Shown in pieces: positions 37,414 through 47,669 of a stretch of DNA of 51,024 nucleotides. Location of the stretch: the NCBI RefSeq assembly GCF_963678635.1, contig NW_026971359.1:1-51024 (forward strand), read 5' to 3'. Origin of the DNA: Symsagittifera roscoffensis (lineage: Eukaryota > Xenacoelomorpha > Acoela > Convolutidae). The stretch's first letter is position 1. Each line of letters starts with the position of its first letter. The notes beneath the pieces are model-generated. The model did not search any database and was not told the DNA's origin. It worked only from the letters and a program-made list of their open reading frames with translations. Position numbers and translations under genes: made by a program.

Positions 37414-38215
37414 ATGAAGAATCTGCAAACTACTGAGCTTATTAACCAAACTTTTTAAAACATCATTTTTGAAGCTTTTTTTCCCAAAAACCTACCTTTA
37501 GGAAAGTTTTGACACAAAATTTTTTGACAGTAATTGAAAGGAAATCAGATCAGCCAGAGCTGTTTGGTTGCTATTTGCTCAAACTCATGATCAAGTTTTT
37601 GTTGCAAGTCATATCGGACAGGTTGCCCTCGGACAAGGACAAAGATTACAAGGACCATTGTGGAAAATATTTTAGCATTTTGATTTCGTTAAAAAGCTTC
37701 TTGTCATTAACTTCCAGGGCAATGCAGTTAGTCTACAAGCAGAAATTGGTATGCATGTAGTATTTGCTGTAAGAGGAGGAAAATTTGTAGTGACATTTCG
37801 ACAGACAGCGGGGTAGTGGCTTCGGTGATCTGGCTATGGGTATTTGACGAGTTGAACTCCCATGAGGTCAAAGTCTCAAAGCACCAGCAGCTAAAAGAGT
37901 TATTAAAATCTACTTGTTCAGATAGTACCCGATTTGTTATATATAGCATGCCGGAAGAAACGCCAAAACAAGCCTTGATAAACACAGAAAAAAACATTAT
38001 TTTTGAAGAACAAGTTAAAGGTGATCGACCGACAAAATTTCACAGTACGACAAAAAAAGACAAAAAAACAACAAAAAGAAGAAAAAAGCTTTTATTTTGA
38101 AAACAAGAGCTCCACTGGAAAAAAAAACGCAACTTTTTTTTCCCCAGAAGTTTTTTTTAGGAAAACGTTCTATTTTAAAATAACTTAAGCAACTCACAAC
38201 AGCTCATTAGAATTA
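37414..38215 (+). pseudogene. Protease relic followed by module E (array tail)
   Basis: The protease (37414-37800) shows the same altered active-site region as other copies. A 94-codon frame at 37816-38100 contains IWLWVFDELNSHE, then CSDSTRFVIYSMPEETPKQ, then a Lys/Thr-rich basic end. It is the longest open version of module E. The frame ends shortly before the capsid N-terminus that follows. Whether module E was ever translated as a separate protein is unknown. Confidence 0.5.
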
Positions 38216-38229
38216 TTTGAAAATTTTCC

Positions 38230-39420
38230 ATGCAATTATGAAGTTCGAGGAGGCAAAAACATGTTGATCGTTCTTGAACAATTTTGTTTGGAGGTTGTAG
38301 TATGCTTCGTTCAAACCAATGCTAATGTCTCATTAATTAAATCTACAGAAGCAGCTCAACGAGGAACAGCACTTTTGCTAAATAATCCTCATACTTCGTT
38401 TTTTCCGTAATCCACAATATCCCTGGGCTGAGAAAAAATTTTAACAACCAAACACAATTTTGAGAAAAAAGCTTCAATGAGATCGATTTCTCACACGGTT
38501 TTGATGTTAAACAGACATGGCTCTCTTAACAAGGCTGCCTTTATGAAGATGATCCGTCATGTATTCATAGTGCTAATGAACTTGACGAAGCTGTCGCGGA
38601 ACGAGGTCGAAATGTAGCTGCACCCACAGAAAACTGTTCGTTTGCTAAAAAAATATGACTTTTCATCATGTGGCAAGCATCTAATCAGTGGTGTAACCCG
38701 TAGACTTTCTCTGAGACGGTCTCCCAATAACTATTTTTTATGTCAGAAAATCAAGACAAACACTACCATTTTCCAATAACCGAGGTCCACCTGTATATGC
38801 ACAAAATGAAGGTAAAAAATTACACAAACTGACGGTAACATGTTTAGTACTATCATCCTTAGAAAAAATTTTGTTAAAAACAACAATAAAACACAACAAA
38901 AAGCAATGTGCCGAAAACAATGTTCGCCACATTTGATGCACAAAAATATCGACAAGAGGATGTTTTTGCCAAAGAGCCAACTCGCCGAAAGATTGCGGCA
39001 AGGTGCATAAATACAGCATAAGCGAGTACGAATTGAACAAATACATTTCACTAACAAAATTTGGGTTGAAAAAAATACTGTTTACCGAAACGGTCTACCC
39101 TTTGCAGGTAATTCTCTTTCAACAGCTGATAAGAAATATTGTACCAAATCTCATTGAAGCTCTGGACTATGTTGTTAACTATTGTCTGGAAATAGTTTAG
39201 CGTACTATCAGAACAATTATTTTGTGGAATTTGATCTCACATCAAATCAGGACGCTTCATATGATTTTTTTATCCTGAATTGGCTAATTGCGCCAGTTCA
39301 TTATAATTGAAAATTGATACACCGCTGACGACAAATGTTGAGTTATTTTTCACGGGAGAGCGTGAATCAATTGTTTTTGTTTGTTCCAAAAAAAGCCACA
39401 AAAATCTCATGAATTGAATT
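38230..39420 (+). pseudogene. Near full-length capsid relic at the array end
   Basis: It runs from an N-terminal MKFEEAKT/FVWRL region through the central part (about 38540-38720) and the TVTCLVLSSLEK block (about 38832). Then come a RANSPKDCGKVHKYS region, FTETVYPLQVILFQQ, and the C-terminal end near ATGAATTGA at about 39409. Stops occur in every frame. The arrangement matches the long relic at 20740. It is one of two array copies that retain the whole gene outline. Confidence 0.75.
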
Positions 39421-39424
39421 GGAA

Positions 39425-39745
39425 AAGAAAAAAAGTAATCCACAAATAACTAAATTCATTAACCGATCCAAAGTTTCAAAACAACTATTTTGAGACATTT
39501 TTCCCTCTTACTTGACTGCAACAACAAAACTGAAACAAAATTTTATTGATGGTAAACGCAAGAAAATCAGACCAGGCAGAACTCTTCGATTATGATTCGC
39601 TCAAGCTCACGATCAAAATTTTTTCACAAAACCTCTCACACACTACTGACTTAAACAAGATTACGGTAACAGATTTTGTACTATCAACGATAGAAAAACT
39701 TTCGTTGAAAAGAACAACAATGCACACAAATAGTGATTTTTACGG
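39425..39745 (+). pseudogene. Terminal protease relic with a capsid fragment
   Basis: A degraded protease start is followed by VNARKSDQAELFDYDS (about 39553-39600), carrying the same altered bases as the other array copies. The sequence then switches to ITVTDFVLSTIEK (39658-39700), a capsid block. Similarity to the array ends near 39745, which I take as its right edge. Confidence 0.65.
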
Positions 39746-41290
39746 AAAATGTTTTTAAGAGGAAGGCCAAAAGCGTCGGGTTCATTGTTCAGAATAAAAA
39801 AATATTAAAATGAGTTGGTTAGTCATACATTACTTCAACCATTTTGTTGATCAATTAAAACTTGTGTTTTCAAACGAATCAAGCCACACGACATTTGTGT
39901 TACGGTTTTTTTTCCTTGTCAATGTTGTTTTTTTGCTACATACAGTTTTTTCTGGGGCAAACCTAATGTTTCGAAATGATTTGCGTTTTTGAAGTCTATC
40001 GTTTCCTTTTGTGTAGGTCATGTTCTTTTCACCAGTCGGTACTTTACTTATGCAACTTCTTGGTATAGTTTGAAATCTTAGTCATATTTTTTTCTAAATA
40101 AACTCAGTATAACAAAAGTAACTGTTTTTCAAATCTTGTTTCTCCAACTCTGACTATACGTTTTTCTCCCGAATAAATATCACAAAAAATCACAAAAATC
40201 TGTATCACTTACATGCGTATATATATTTGGCTTGCACAGATTTTATTCAACTGTTTTTGTTATTAGACACAACTTGAGAGCTTTTTAGCGAACAAATAGA
40301 AAAAATTGGCTGATCTCTTTTCAAATTATACCTCAAGCTTCAATTTATATATCAGTTAATTTTGCTAATAGATTTTTACTAGTTTCAACTAAACATGTTT
40401 TTTCCGTCTTGCAAGCCTTTATTGGGTCACAAATAGAGCCCAAAAAGCTTACATGCTAAACTTTTGAAGTGAAGACCTTCAAGATTTTTTTCCTGAGGAT
40501 AGCATGAGAAGGCGCAATATCGTTTCTTCGAAGTATACATCTTGTAAGCGTTCAGTTTTCTACTTTAAAATGCATAAGCTTTAAAAACATAATGAAACTT
40601 CAAACATACTGTACACATTTATGCGAATTGACCATACTTAAGATCAACAATATTGAAAACTAAAATTGAAAGCTAAAACTAAAATAATTCCCTGTTTTAT
40701 TTCGTTTTCTCAAAATCAACCGAACAAAATTAGTCACCAAAAAAATTCCTCTGAAATTTGATTCGAATATTTTTTGAGAGAGCTATGATATACCGCGTTT
40801 GACCCATCGGGTCGATATTAGTGGTCCACCAGGAAATGAAGATCAAGTATTGTAAACGGTTTTGATCAAAGACGCAGCAGCATGTTCGATGTGTGTGTCT
40901 CCTAAAACTACAAAATACTAGCCAGGTATCTACTAGCCACATTTAACCCCCCTTTTTTTCGGTGTGCCGTTGTACTTACCACTTTCAACATTTTTTCGGG
41001 CACGCATGTTTTATGGGGGGTTAAAATTGGTAATTTTCCAGCCAATTTATGGAAATGGGAATGGAATTAGGTTTTGGTTGGTGCATGTTTTCCCTTTGAC
41101 TTTGACAGTTCAAACCTTACTGCGCGCGTTATATTGTGGATTATTTTGTAATCTTTATCGCCACGTGTGGAATTGAAAAAAATGCTGTGATATTGGTAAG
41201 TTTATATTGTTGTTTTGAATCCCCCCTCCCCCTCACGATTAGAGTAGTTGATTATTTCACTTTTCGGTCAAAAGAACAATTTTGAAAAGC
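39746..41290. other. Spacer between the array and the inverted Maverick
   Basis: This is AT-rich sequence without resemblance to the array. Open frames of about 60-70 codons occur, for example 39810-39992 (hydrophobic), 40942-40730 on the reverse strand, and 40964-41176. None has a recognised motif. A reverse-strand GTAAGT at about 40965 and a downstream TTTTAG could mark an intron of an unrecognised gene, but I cannot support one. No terminal inverted repeat was seen. Confidence 0.45.
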
Positions 41291-41296
41291 TTTATT
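41291..41296 (-). terminator. Polyadenylation signal downstream of polymerase B
   Basis: The reverse strand reads AATAAA, 56 bases past the end of the polymerase frame at 41352. It is the only such hexamer close behind that gene and suits a eukaryotic mRNA end. Confidence 0.5.
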
Positions 41297-41976
41297 TCCT
41301 GAATGAAAAGTACTATAAAGCTAATCATTTACATTTATAATCAAAAGTTATTTAGTCAGAATCGTCTAATTTAATAGCACGTCGATTTAAGCACCGCCGT
41401 TTAGGTGGTCTAATTTCTTCCCGCTCGTTTTCTTCTCGAGCTTCAATGTCCAAATAGGGGCAGTTGTACGCTGCTGGTTCTGACTCATTTTGCCCACTTA
41501 GCTGGTCGAAATCTACCAAATACTGTTCTAGCTCTTGATCAGTGTATGTGGGTTGGTTGAACCCCATATCTGGTGGAGTAAAAATATCCACGTAATACCC
41601 GCCCTGCGCTTCTATAGCTTCAGCCAAATCCTCTCCACTTCCGTTATCGGTGGGAGTGGGGACCACGGCGTCGTCTACGTCGTATTCTCCCCAGTCCATG
41701 GTGCGCCCAACTTCTCTTATGAACATATCCTCACGCAAACATTTATGTCCGAAAGGACTAGTAGTTACTCTGTCTGCATGTATTTAGTGCTTATTGTCAA
41801 GTGCGCTCAGGGAAATTTTGTTCGTTATTATGGTTTGTAAATTGTGAATACAGAAATTTATCTTCACATTTTCTGACCGGACCAGCGAACAGTAAGTCAA
41901 AGTTTGTTTGTATTTATTATGGGTTAGCTCCCTTTTTGCATATTTAGCAATCCCCTTTGCGCTTTTCTTACCATGT

Positions 41977-42151
41977 CTGAAACAAAAATACAATCGATTT
42001 ACTTCAAATTTTTAACAGTTTTTTCCCTTTTCCACATAAATACCTCCCTTCCCCCTCCCCCAACCCTCACTACATAATCTTATGATTTTTTTGTTGCCCT
42101 TTTCTAAAATGGTAATTGCAAAATGGTAAAAGAAAAGAAAAAGAAACTTAC
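41977..42151 (-). other. Intron-like GT-AG segment where palm motif C should be
   Basis: The donor GTAAGT lies at 42151-42146 and the acceptor TTTGTTTCAG ends at 41977. Upstream, a shifted frame reads LAKFYMFQFHYNIIK, the conserved block that normally leads to motif C. Downstream, HGKKSAKGIAKYAK is the conserved post-C block. About 80-100 codons that should lie between, including the Asp-Thr-Asp motif, are missing. Either this intron-like tract replaced them or they were deleted. Splicing as read does not keep one frame without a further shift. Confidence 0.55.
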
Positions 42152-44490
42152 TGGAAGAAATAATGCCGTACACTTGATTATGTTGTAATGGAACTGGAAC
42201 ATGTAAAATTTTGCCAAATCTTTGCACCAGAATCGTTGCACCAACAATTGTGGGCTTATCCCATTTAATGTTCACAGGTTTTGAGGTTACAGATACCAAG
42301 TGTTGGTCAATAATTTTTATACTGCTAAATCTTTTTTTATTTGATAAATTTTGCAGTTCTTCAGCATTGCGAACAATATCTACAATAAGTCGATTCCTTT
42401 TTGATTCGCGGAATTTTCCAAACGCACTATTTATTAATTGCTTGAAGAAATCTTGTTCAAACTTGGTAGTAGCTTTTTTTTCGGAGCTCAATGTTCAACT
42501 GAACATATGGTGCAATAAATTTTTCTTGTCTAAACTGCAGTACTCGATTTACTTTTTCGATTTTCAAACCAAGTTTGACATAGAGCTGAAGTGTTAGGTA
42601 GTGTACAGTATAGTTTTTCTTTGGAAAGAAGTTTCGTATGAGCTTTGGCGTAGTTCCCACTTTATCCGAAATGTTCATTTTAATCAACATGTCCAATTGA
42701 CTAGCACTGAGCCACATTTTGGACACAACTTCTTTTGTTGGGGCGAGTGGGTAATCCGAATGTGCATCGTGCAAATGATCGGGGTATAAAAGATCGACGT
42801 CCAAAATCTATCAATTTCGGATTCTCTGCTCGTGTTGAGAAATTTGGCTATAGTTACTTGGTCATTAAACTCGAATGAGTTAAGTGGAAGAGGAAGTTTC
42901 TCCATAATCCAGCCATATAAATTGTTCGCGTCTATCATGAAGAGGAAAGTGTTAGGCTGTTTAGGGTCGTAATTTTTCACAAATTTATTGCTGGCGGAAA
43001 CAAGTCTTTTTTCAAACACACTAGCAATGCCCCCCTTGATCAGGTTTTCTGCCATATCCAAGTGCTCCCTATTAGTGAGCAAATGGAGGTCAGCCTTGCA
43101 TGTTCGCAAAAATGCATCCCCTGAGAGATTGCTAGCCGTGAAATATTGAGCACAATCTAGCTTATATGTTTCATAACACACTCGTCTAAACTCTTCAAAA
43201 ACGCAAGAATCAAGGTATCAGTCGTTAGATACAAATCGCTGTATTGCCCAAAGTCTGACAACCGAAACTAGTGTACAAACCATGCATGTTGGTATTCTTT
43301 TTCACTGACACTAACAACACCTCCTTGCAGCGTGTTGGTCCACTAGTCGCGTGCAGGTAGTCCATCTTCTCTGTATCTTGCATGGCTGTCAACATACGAG
43401 TAGGGGAAGTAACTTTGTTGTCGAATCAATGCTTTATCTTCTTCCGGTCGGGTAGCAAAGTGGTTATTGAGATATATGAACTTTTCCACGGGTAGATTTC
43501 GAGCTAGCTCATCGGGTGAGCTGTTCATAAATTTACAACTTTCCACAAAACGGATTTCTTTGTAGACATTATAGACATTTCCTTTTTCTTTAGTGTACGA
43601 TCTAATCCACACTTTCATTGTAAGTGAAATAAATTTTTCGTCATTGAGTGGAATGACCGAAAAAATATTTCTGGTATTGGTATCTTGCAGACTCTTCAGT
43701 ACATGGTGCAAATCATAATTCTGGAGATTGTGGGAAAAGACAGGGGTGAATTGTATGGTACGTCTCAGGAAGTTGCATTTGTTGTGAGCCCATCCGAGGA
43801 ATGATCCATCGAAATGATTATGGTCCAAAACTTTTGCGTTAGTTGCGGAGAATTCCTCTTCGCAAATCCAGCATTTGTCACTGTCTTCAAGAATAGTGGT
43901 GCTTCCGAGGTAGTTCGGGTATCGTCGTTTTTTATTATGAATGTCACGCGCCAATACTTCCAGTATTCGAACGCATTTAGTCATGGCGTCCAATCCTCGA
44001 TGAAGTGAAAAAAAACGCCGGTTTCGGGTTTCCAGCTTCCACAACGACAAGGCAAAAACTGCTGGGCTTATGTTTTTCAATCACGGTTGTGCTCAAGCAG
44101 GTAGGATTATTTCTCACCGTCTCCACCTTCTCCAGCACAGACTCCAAATCAAAGTAAACCGCGAATGGGCTATAGCTTCGAGCACCGATGTTTTTGAAGC
44201 CTACACTGCTCTTGTCAACATTTGGCTTGGTAACAATTGCTGGTTCGTTCCCCATGCAGATTAACTGGTGGCGCTCAAGTCGTTCCTCAGATGAACACCG
44301 GTGGAAGCAATTTCGGCACAGCATGTTTCTCGATCTCAGTTTTCTTTTTTGCATTTTGCTCACTAGCTTGTTCAGGTCTTTAATCACGACGTAGTGATGC
44401 GTGCCTATATCGTTTAGAAGCAGCAAATCCACAACAAAATTGGTCTGATATTTTGACACTCTCAAGGGTAGAAGACTCTTTTCATTGTAC

Positions 44491-44647
44491 CTAGAGAAAA
44501 TTTTTGAATGATATTTTTATACTAATTTTTAATGTCATCATAATAATAATTCTTCAACGAATGTGCAGCCAACCATTTGCTCTGATGCGCTTAGATACAG
44601 CTTCACACCAATTTTTAAAAAAAAATTTGATTAAAACTGCAACTAAC
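44491..44647 (-). other. Spliceosomal intron in polymerase B (157 bp)
   Basis: The reverse strand has CTTCAG|GTTAGTT at the donor (44648/44647) and TTCTCTAG|GTACAATG at the acceptor (44491/44490). Joining restores the frame across the conserved polymerase block VNVF...LLPLR(V)SK, while reading through runs into a stop. It is a canonical GT-AG intron and shows that the gene evolved for nuclear transcription and splicing. Confidence 0.85.
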
Positions 44648-45669
44648 CTGAAGACATTCACTTGCACTTCATTCAAAATTTCGAAGCGTGCAATAGCCGG
44701 TAGTCCCATTGGGTACACAAAATCACCAGTTGGCTCGTGCGCTCTTGAGTTTCTGCGATAATCATAGAAGCTCGCTTTCTCCTCCTCTTTACTCTGCATC
44801 GTACAAAGAGTAAGCGGTATATTGTTCTGCCGATGATACTCAGCAACGAAGCAGTACTCAAAGCATCTATCGTCTTCATAATTGCGAATATTCAACAAGA
44901 AGCGTTTGAGTTTCAGTAGATCGGCTGGTAGTGGCAAGTACGATGAACCCTTGATCGGTGCAGACTTCACCATTTTTAGGACAATCTTATCAATCCTGCG
45001 GATTCTCGAGCCGCTACTATGAGCCGCATATTGATGGACAGCAGACAAAATTTGGTCTACGCGATCATAGAATTGGTCCTGAGTCCATCCTTGAACGTCT
45101 ACAGCAAGCATTTTGCAATTGGCGAAGATGATTATTACTTCTTCTGTGCCATCTGCTTTTTCTTTTTCAAGAGTTACTTCTGCCGACAATTGAGCTTTCT
45201 GAGGCTCATACATAGTATTTTGAAGTATCAGCTCTTCGATTTCGTCTCTCTTGGTCACGAATAGCGCTAGTAGGTCCACTTCCGTTTCCATCGGCACTAT
45301 ATCGTATGTCCTTACTGCTCCATCAAAAGCTGTCTCAGGCTGTATAGAAGTGAGGATTTCTCGGCTCACATCCCATGCTGGCAGACCGTGTTCGTTTTGC
45401 ATGTGCGCAGCATATGCGCGATCATTTTGGAACACATTCATGTCGTAGAGACAAATTCTTCTTTCTTCCGTTTCATCGATTGTTTTGTGACGCTCCAGCA
45501 CATGTTCCCAAATGACACGAAGTGACTTATCCTCTAGTTCACAGTGACCACAGATGTAGTCAGTTTTGACAGGGTCAATCTTGTGAACAGCCATTAGATG
45601 TTTTTTGAGGCTTCGCCGGTCGCTCAGTTTTTTTTGGCAGAGATTACAGGGTACGACTTTTGTAGACAT

Positions 45670-47099
45670 TGCGAGGTTGTTTGTTGAGAATTTTGATATT
45701 TCGGAAAGATAGGATCAAATAAAGCAGATACTGGTTTACAAGTCAAAAGAGTTCAAGTGATTTTCCGTTTGTTTTACGACTGCTATTAAATCTGTTTAGG
45801 TTTTCAAACTTTTTCTATCGTTTGCTTAATTGCCAAACTAGGAGTGGTTTCCTAAGGTGGAGCTTAGATTAATAAATTCGAAAGGGTGCGCCCGAATTGC
45901 ACACAGATACATCAAAGAAAACAACTTCAGCTCATTATATAAACCTATAAAATAGTCTCATAAATCAACCAAATTTTCTGAATTAACCACAAAGTTCCTA
46001 AACAAGTTTTGTAGCTTCAAACAAATCATCGGCACTCAATTCAAAAAGACCTCACCCGAGTAGACCTAAGCCCAGCAGAGTGAAATGAAAGCCTTACAAC
46101 GAATGTAGTTAATCATCAATTGAGCTGTCAAAGAAGTGATAAAGCTTCATATCATGAATTTTTTAAAATTTAAATAATGGGAATTTTTCATGTCAAACTT
46201 CTGGAAATTGAAAATACCAAACAGATCATTTATTCTTTTTGGATTTTTTTATTTTTATTAATTTCATTCGGCGTATATGTTCACTGATTCAGGTATCTGT
46301 TGGGTCTTTTGCAGTGTTTCAGCTTTTACTTTTAGATGGTTTCCACTGCAGGGTGTTGAGGAACATTGGCTCAGTGGATATGCAGTCCTTTCAAAAACCA
46401 CCGAATATCTTTTGAAACGTGGCCGCCTAGACTCGAAAACGGCGACTACGCCTTGTTTTCGACCCCGGTGAGTCTAAAAAAATTGGTTTCATCCATTTCT
46501 GACCACGCCTTTATAGTGAACGACACTTAGCCAACGATGAATTTTAACGAATTTCGATTATCTCAAAAATTACTTTTCAAAAATCTTTGTATCAAGACAC
46601 TGTGGGTTTCATTAGCCGTAATACCCTTATAGCAATAGTATGAGACAAAGTTGGAGTTCAATAAATCAATTTTTAACAATTTTTAAGCAAAAAAACAAAA
46701 ACGAAATGTTGCATACTTTTTCTGGTTTCGGTTTTGAACAGAAATAACGTGTTACGTGTTGCATATACAGGTAAATTTTCATTAGCAAAGTTGATCACTC
46801 CTACCGGTCGAAACCAGAAGATAATTTTTGATACCAGTATTTGTTTTCAAACAAATTTTTGAAATTCTTAACTTTTTTTTTTTTTCTTAACAAAAAAATT
46901 TGTTAAATTTGTTTCTTTTTGTTTAGTTTTATTTTTTCTAAGATTTCTGAAAAAATCATAAAGCAAACGTTAAATTAGAAAAAACCATAAATACAACGTA
47001 AACAAAGATTCAGCCACAATAATAAAAAAAACTAATCAAACTAAATATTAAACCCCCAAACTGGTGCACTCTCGGTGGAAACAAAGTTTTTTTCAGTTT
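45670..47099. other. Intergenic region upstream of polymerase B
   Basis: No gene was recognised. It is AT-rich and contains a GC-richer island near 46360-46480 with an imperfect hairpin: CGAAAAC-GGCG (46434-46444) pairs with CGCC-TTGTTTTCG, with a two-base bulge. The polymerase promoter should lie in its left part, but no convincing TATA or initiator could be singled out in such AT-rich sequence. Confidence 0.5.
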
Positions 47100-47669
47100 T
47101 CAGAGATCTCTAAATTGCAGTTTGCGTTTTTTCGGCGCAAAGCAAGCATTGATAGGCGGCGTCTCAGCTACTAAGTTTGGTGCAGTGGGACTTTGACTGC
47201 TGGAAGTAGAAGAAGAAGCAGAAGAAGTATGCTGCTGCTGTTGTTGAGTGATTGAAAAAATATCCGGTTTTATTGGGGTTTTGGGCGTCTGCTGGTCCTC
47301 ATCTTTTTTCTCTGTAGAATCTGGTGATTCAATCGACTCAATGTTCCAGTAGCTTTATCGCTCTGCTAAATCTCTAATGGATCCTTCCTGATTTTCGTAA
47401 AAGGGGATCGATTGGCAATCGTAGTTAAACAGTATTTTTCTCGGTGAACGATCAAGGCAAGTAGGGTCTTGAATATCTGTGCGCTTCAGCGCAGGATACG
47501 ATTAATTTACACAACAACTCTCGTAGACCTGTTTTCTGCTTTATATGAGGATACCAATTTGATCTAGCAAATAGTTGGGTAACATCATATGGTTTTTAGT
47601 GACCCATTCATCGAATTCTCTGCTTCCTAGATCAAGATCGCTCAAAGGACTTGCTTTGCGATGACGCAT
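47100..47669 (-). pseudogene. Gln/Ser/Pro-rich protein with basic NLS-like tail, three in-frame stops
   Basis: One reading frame of 190 codons runs from MRHRKASPLSDLDL (47669) to a TGA at 47102-47100. It contains TAA stops at 47543-47541, 47504-47502 and 47357-47355. The C-terminal half is clearly coding-like: DSTEKKDEDQQTPKTPIKP, a QQQQQH run, SSASSSTSSSQS, and PKKRKLQFRDL at the end, a classical monopartite nuclear-localisation pattern. The first 43 codons are open and non-repetitive. The family is not recognised. Its place between protease and polymerase, on the same strand, makes it an element gene. A nuclear, disordered accessory protein is a reasonable guess. Confidence 0.55.

Larger units (their letters stand above)
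7815..39745 (+). repeat. Array of decayed Maverick capsid/protease/integrase pieces
   Basis: About 32 kb consists almost entirely of repeated, same-orientation fragments of a few Maverick genes. These are CAP (capsid, F54H12.2-like), PRO (adenain-like protease), a Lys-rich segment (module E), a probable integrase (INT) and an unrecognised module C. They are recognised by aligning each piece with the better preserved reverse-strand copy at 51,024-49,330 and with one another. Every piece has stops or frameshifts. The order E-CAP-PRO recurs, with frequent switches from one gene into the middle of another. Two regular tandem sub-arrays (1.888-kb and 2.63-kb units) are embedded. No polymerase B or ATPase piece was seen in the array. 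Confidence 0.85.
41352..45669 (-). pseudogene. Maverick protein-primed DNA polymerase B, interrupted
   Basis: Family B polymerase that replicates the element. Exon 1 (45669-44648) starts MSTKVVPCNLCQKK and has three C2H2-like fingers (CNLC...HLMAVH, CGHC...HVLERH, CLYD...HMQNEH). Exon 2 has a CRNC finger, exonuclease motif YFDLESV, and an endonuclease VII-like zinc module (CWIC...DHNHFDGSFLGWAHNKCN). Next come exonuclease motif HNLQNYDLHH, palm motif A DANNLYGW and motif B LINSAFGK. Motif C (Asp-Thr-Asp) is absent where expected. Breaks read: frameshifts at 44008-44015 (A8), about 43200, about 42805, 42474-42481 (T8) and about 42230; stops at 43345-43343, 43270-43268 and 41786-41784. The last open part (41738-41352) ends LNRRAIKLDDSD. 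Confidence 0.93.

Noticed and set aside
7815-39745. LTR retrotransposon cluster
   Set aside because: No long terminal repeats, reverse transcriptase or gag-like motifs were seen. The pieces match Maverick capsid and protease instead.
40730-41176. Small genes on both strands between the array and polymerase B, including a possible spliced basic peptide
   Set aside because: A GTAAGT and a possible acceptor exist on the reverse strand, but the flanking peptides are short and match nothing, so no gene can be supported.
39746-41290. Terminal inverted repeat of the right-hand Maverick
   Set aside because: No sequence here could be matched as the reverse complement of anything near the right edge. 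The other end of the element lies outside the window.
41535-42597. Open frames of 101 and 128 codons on the + strand over polymerase B
   Set aside because: They are complements of the polymerase reading frames, which carry family motifs on the reverse strand.
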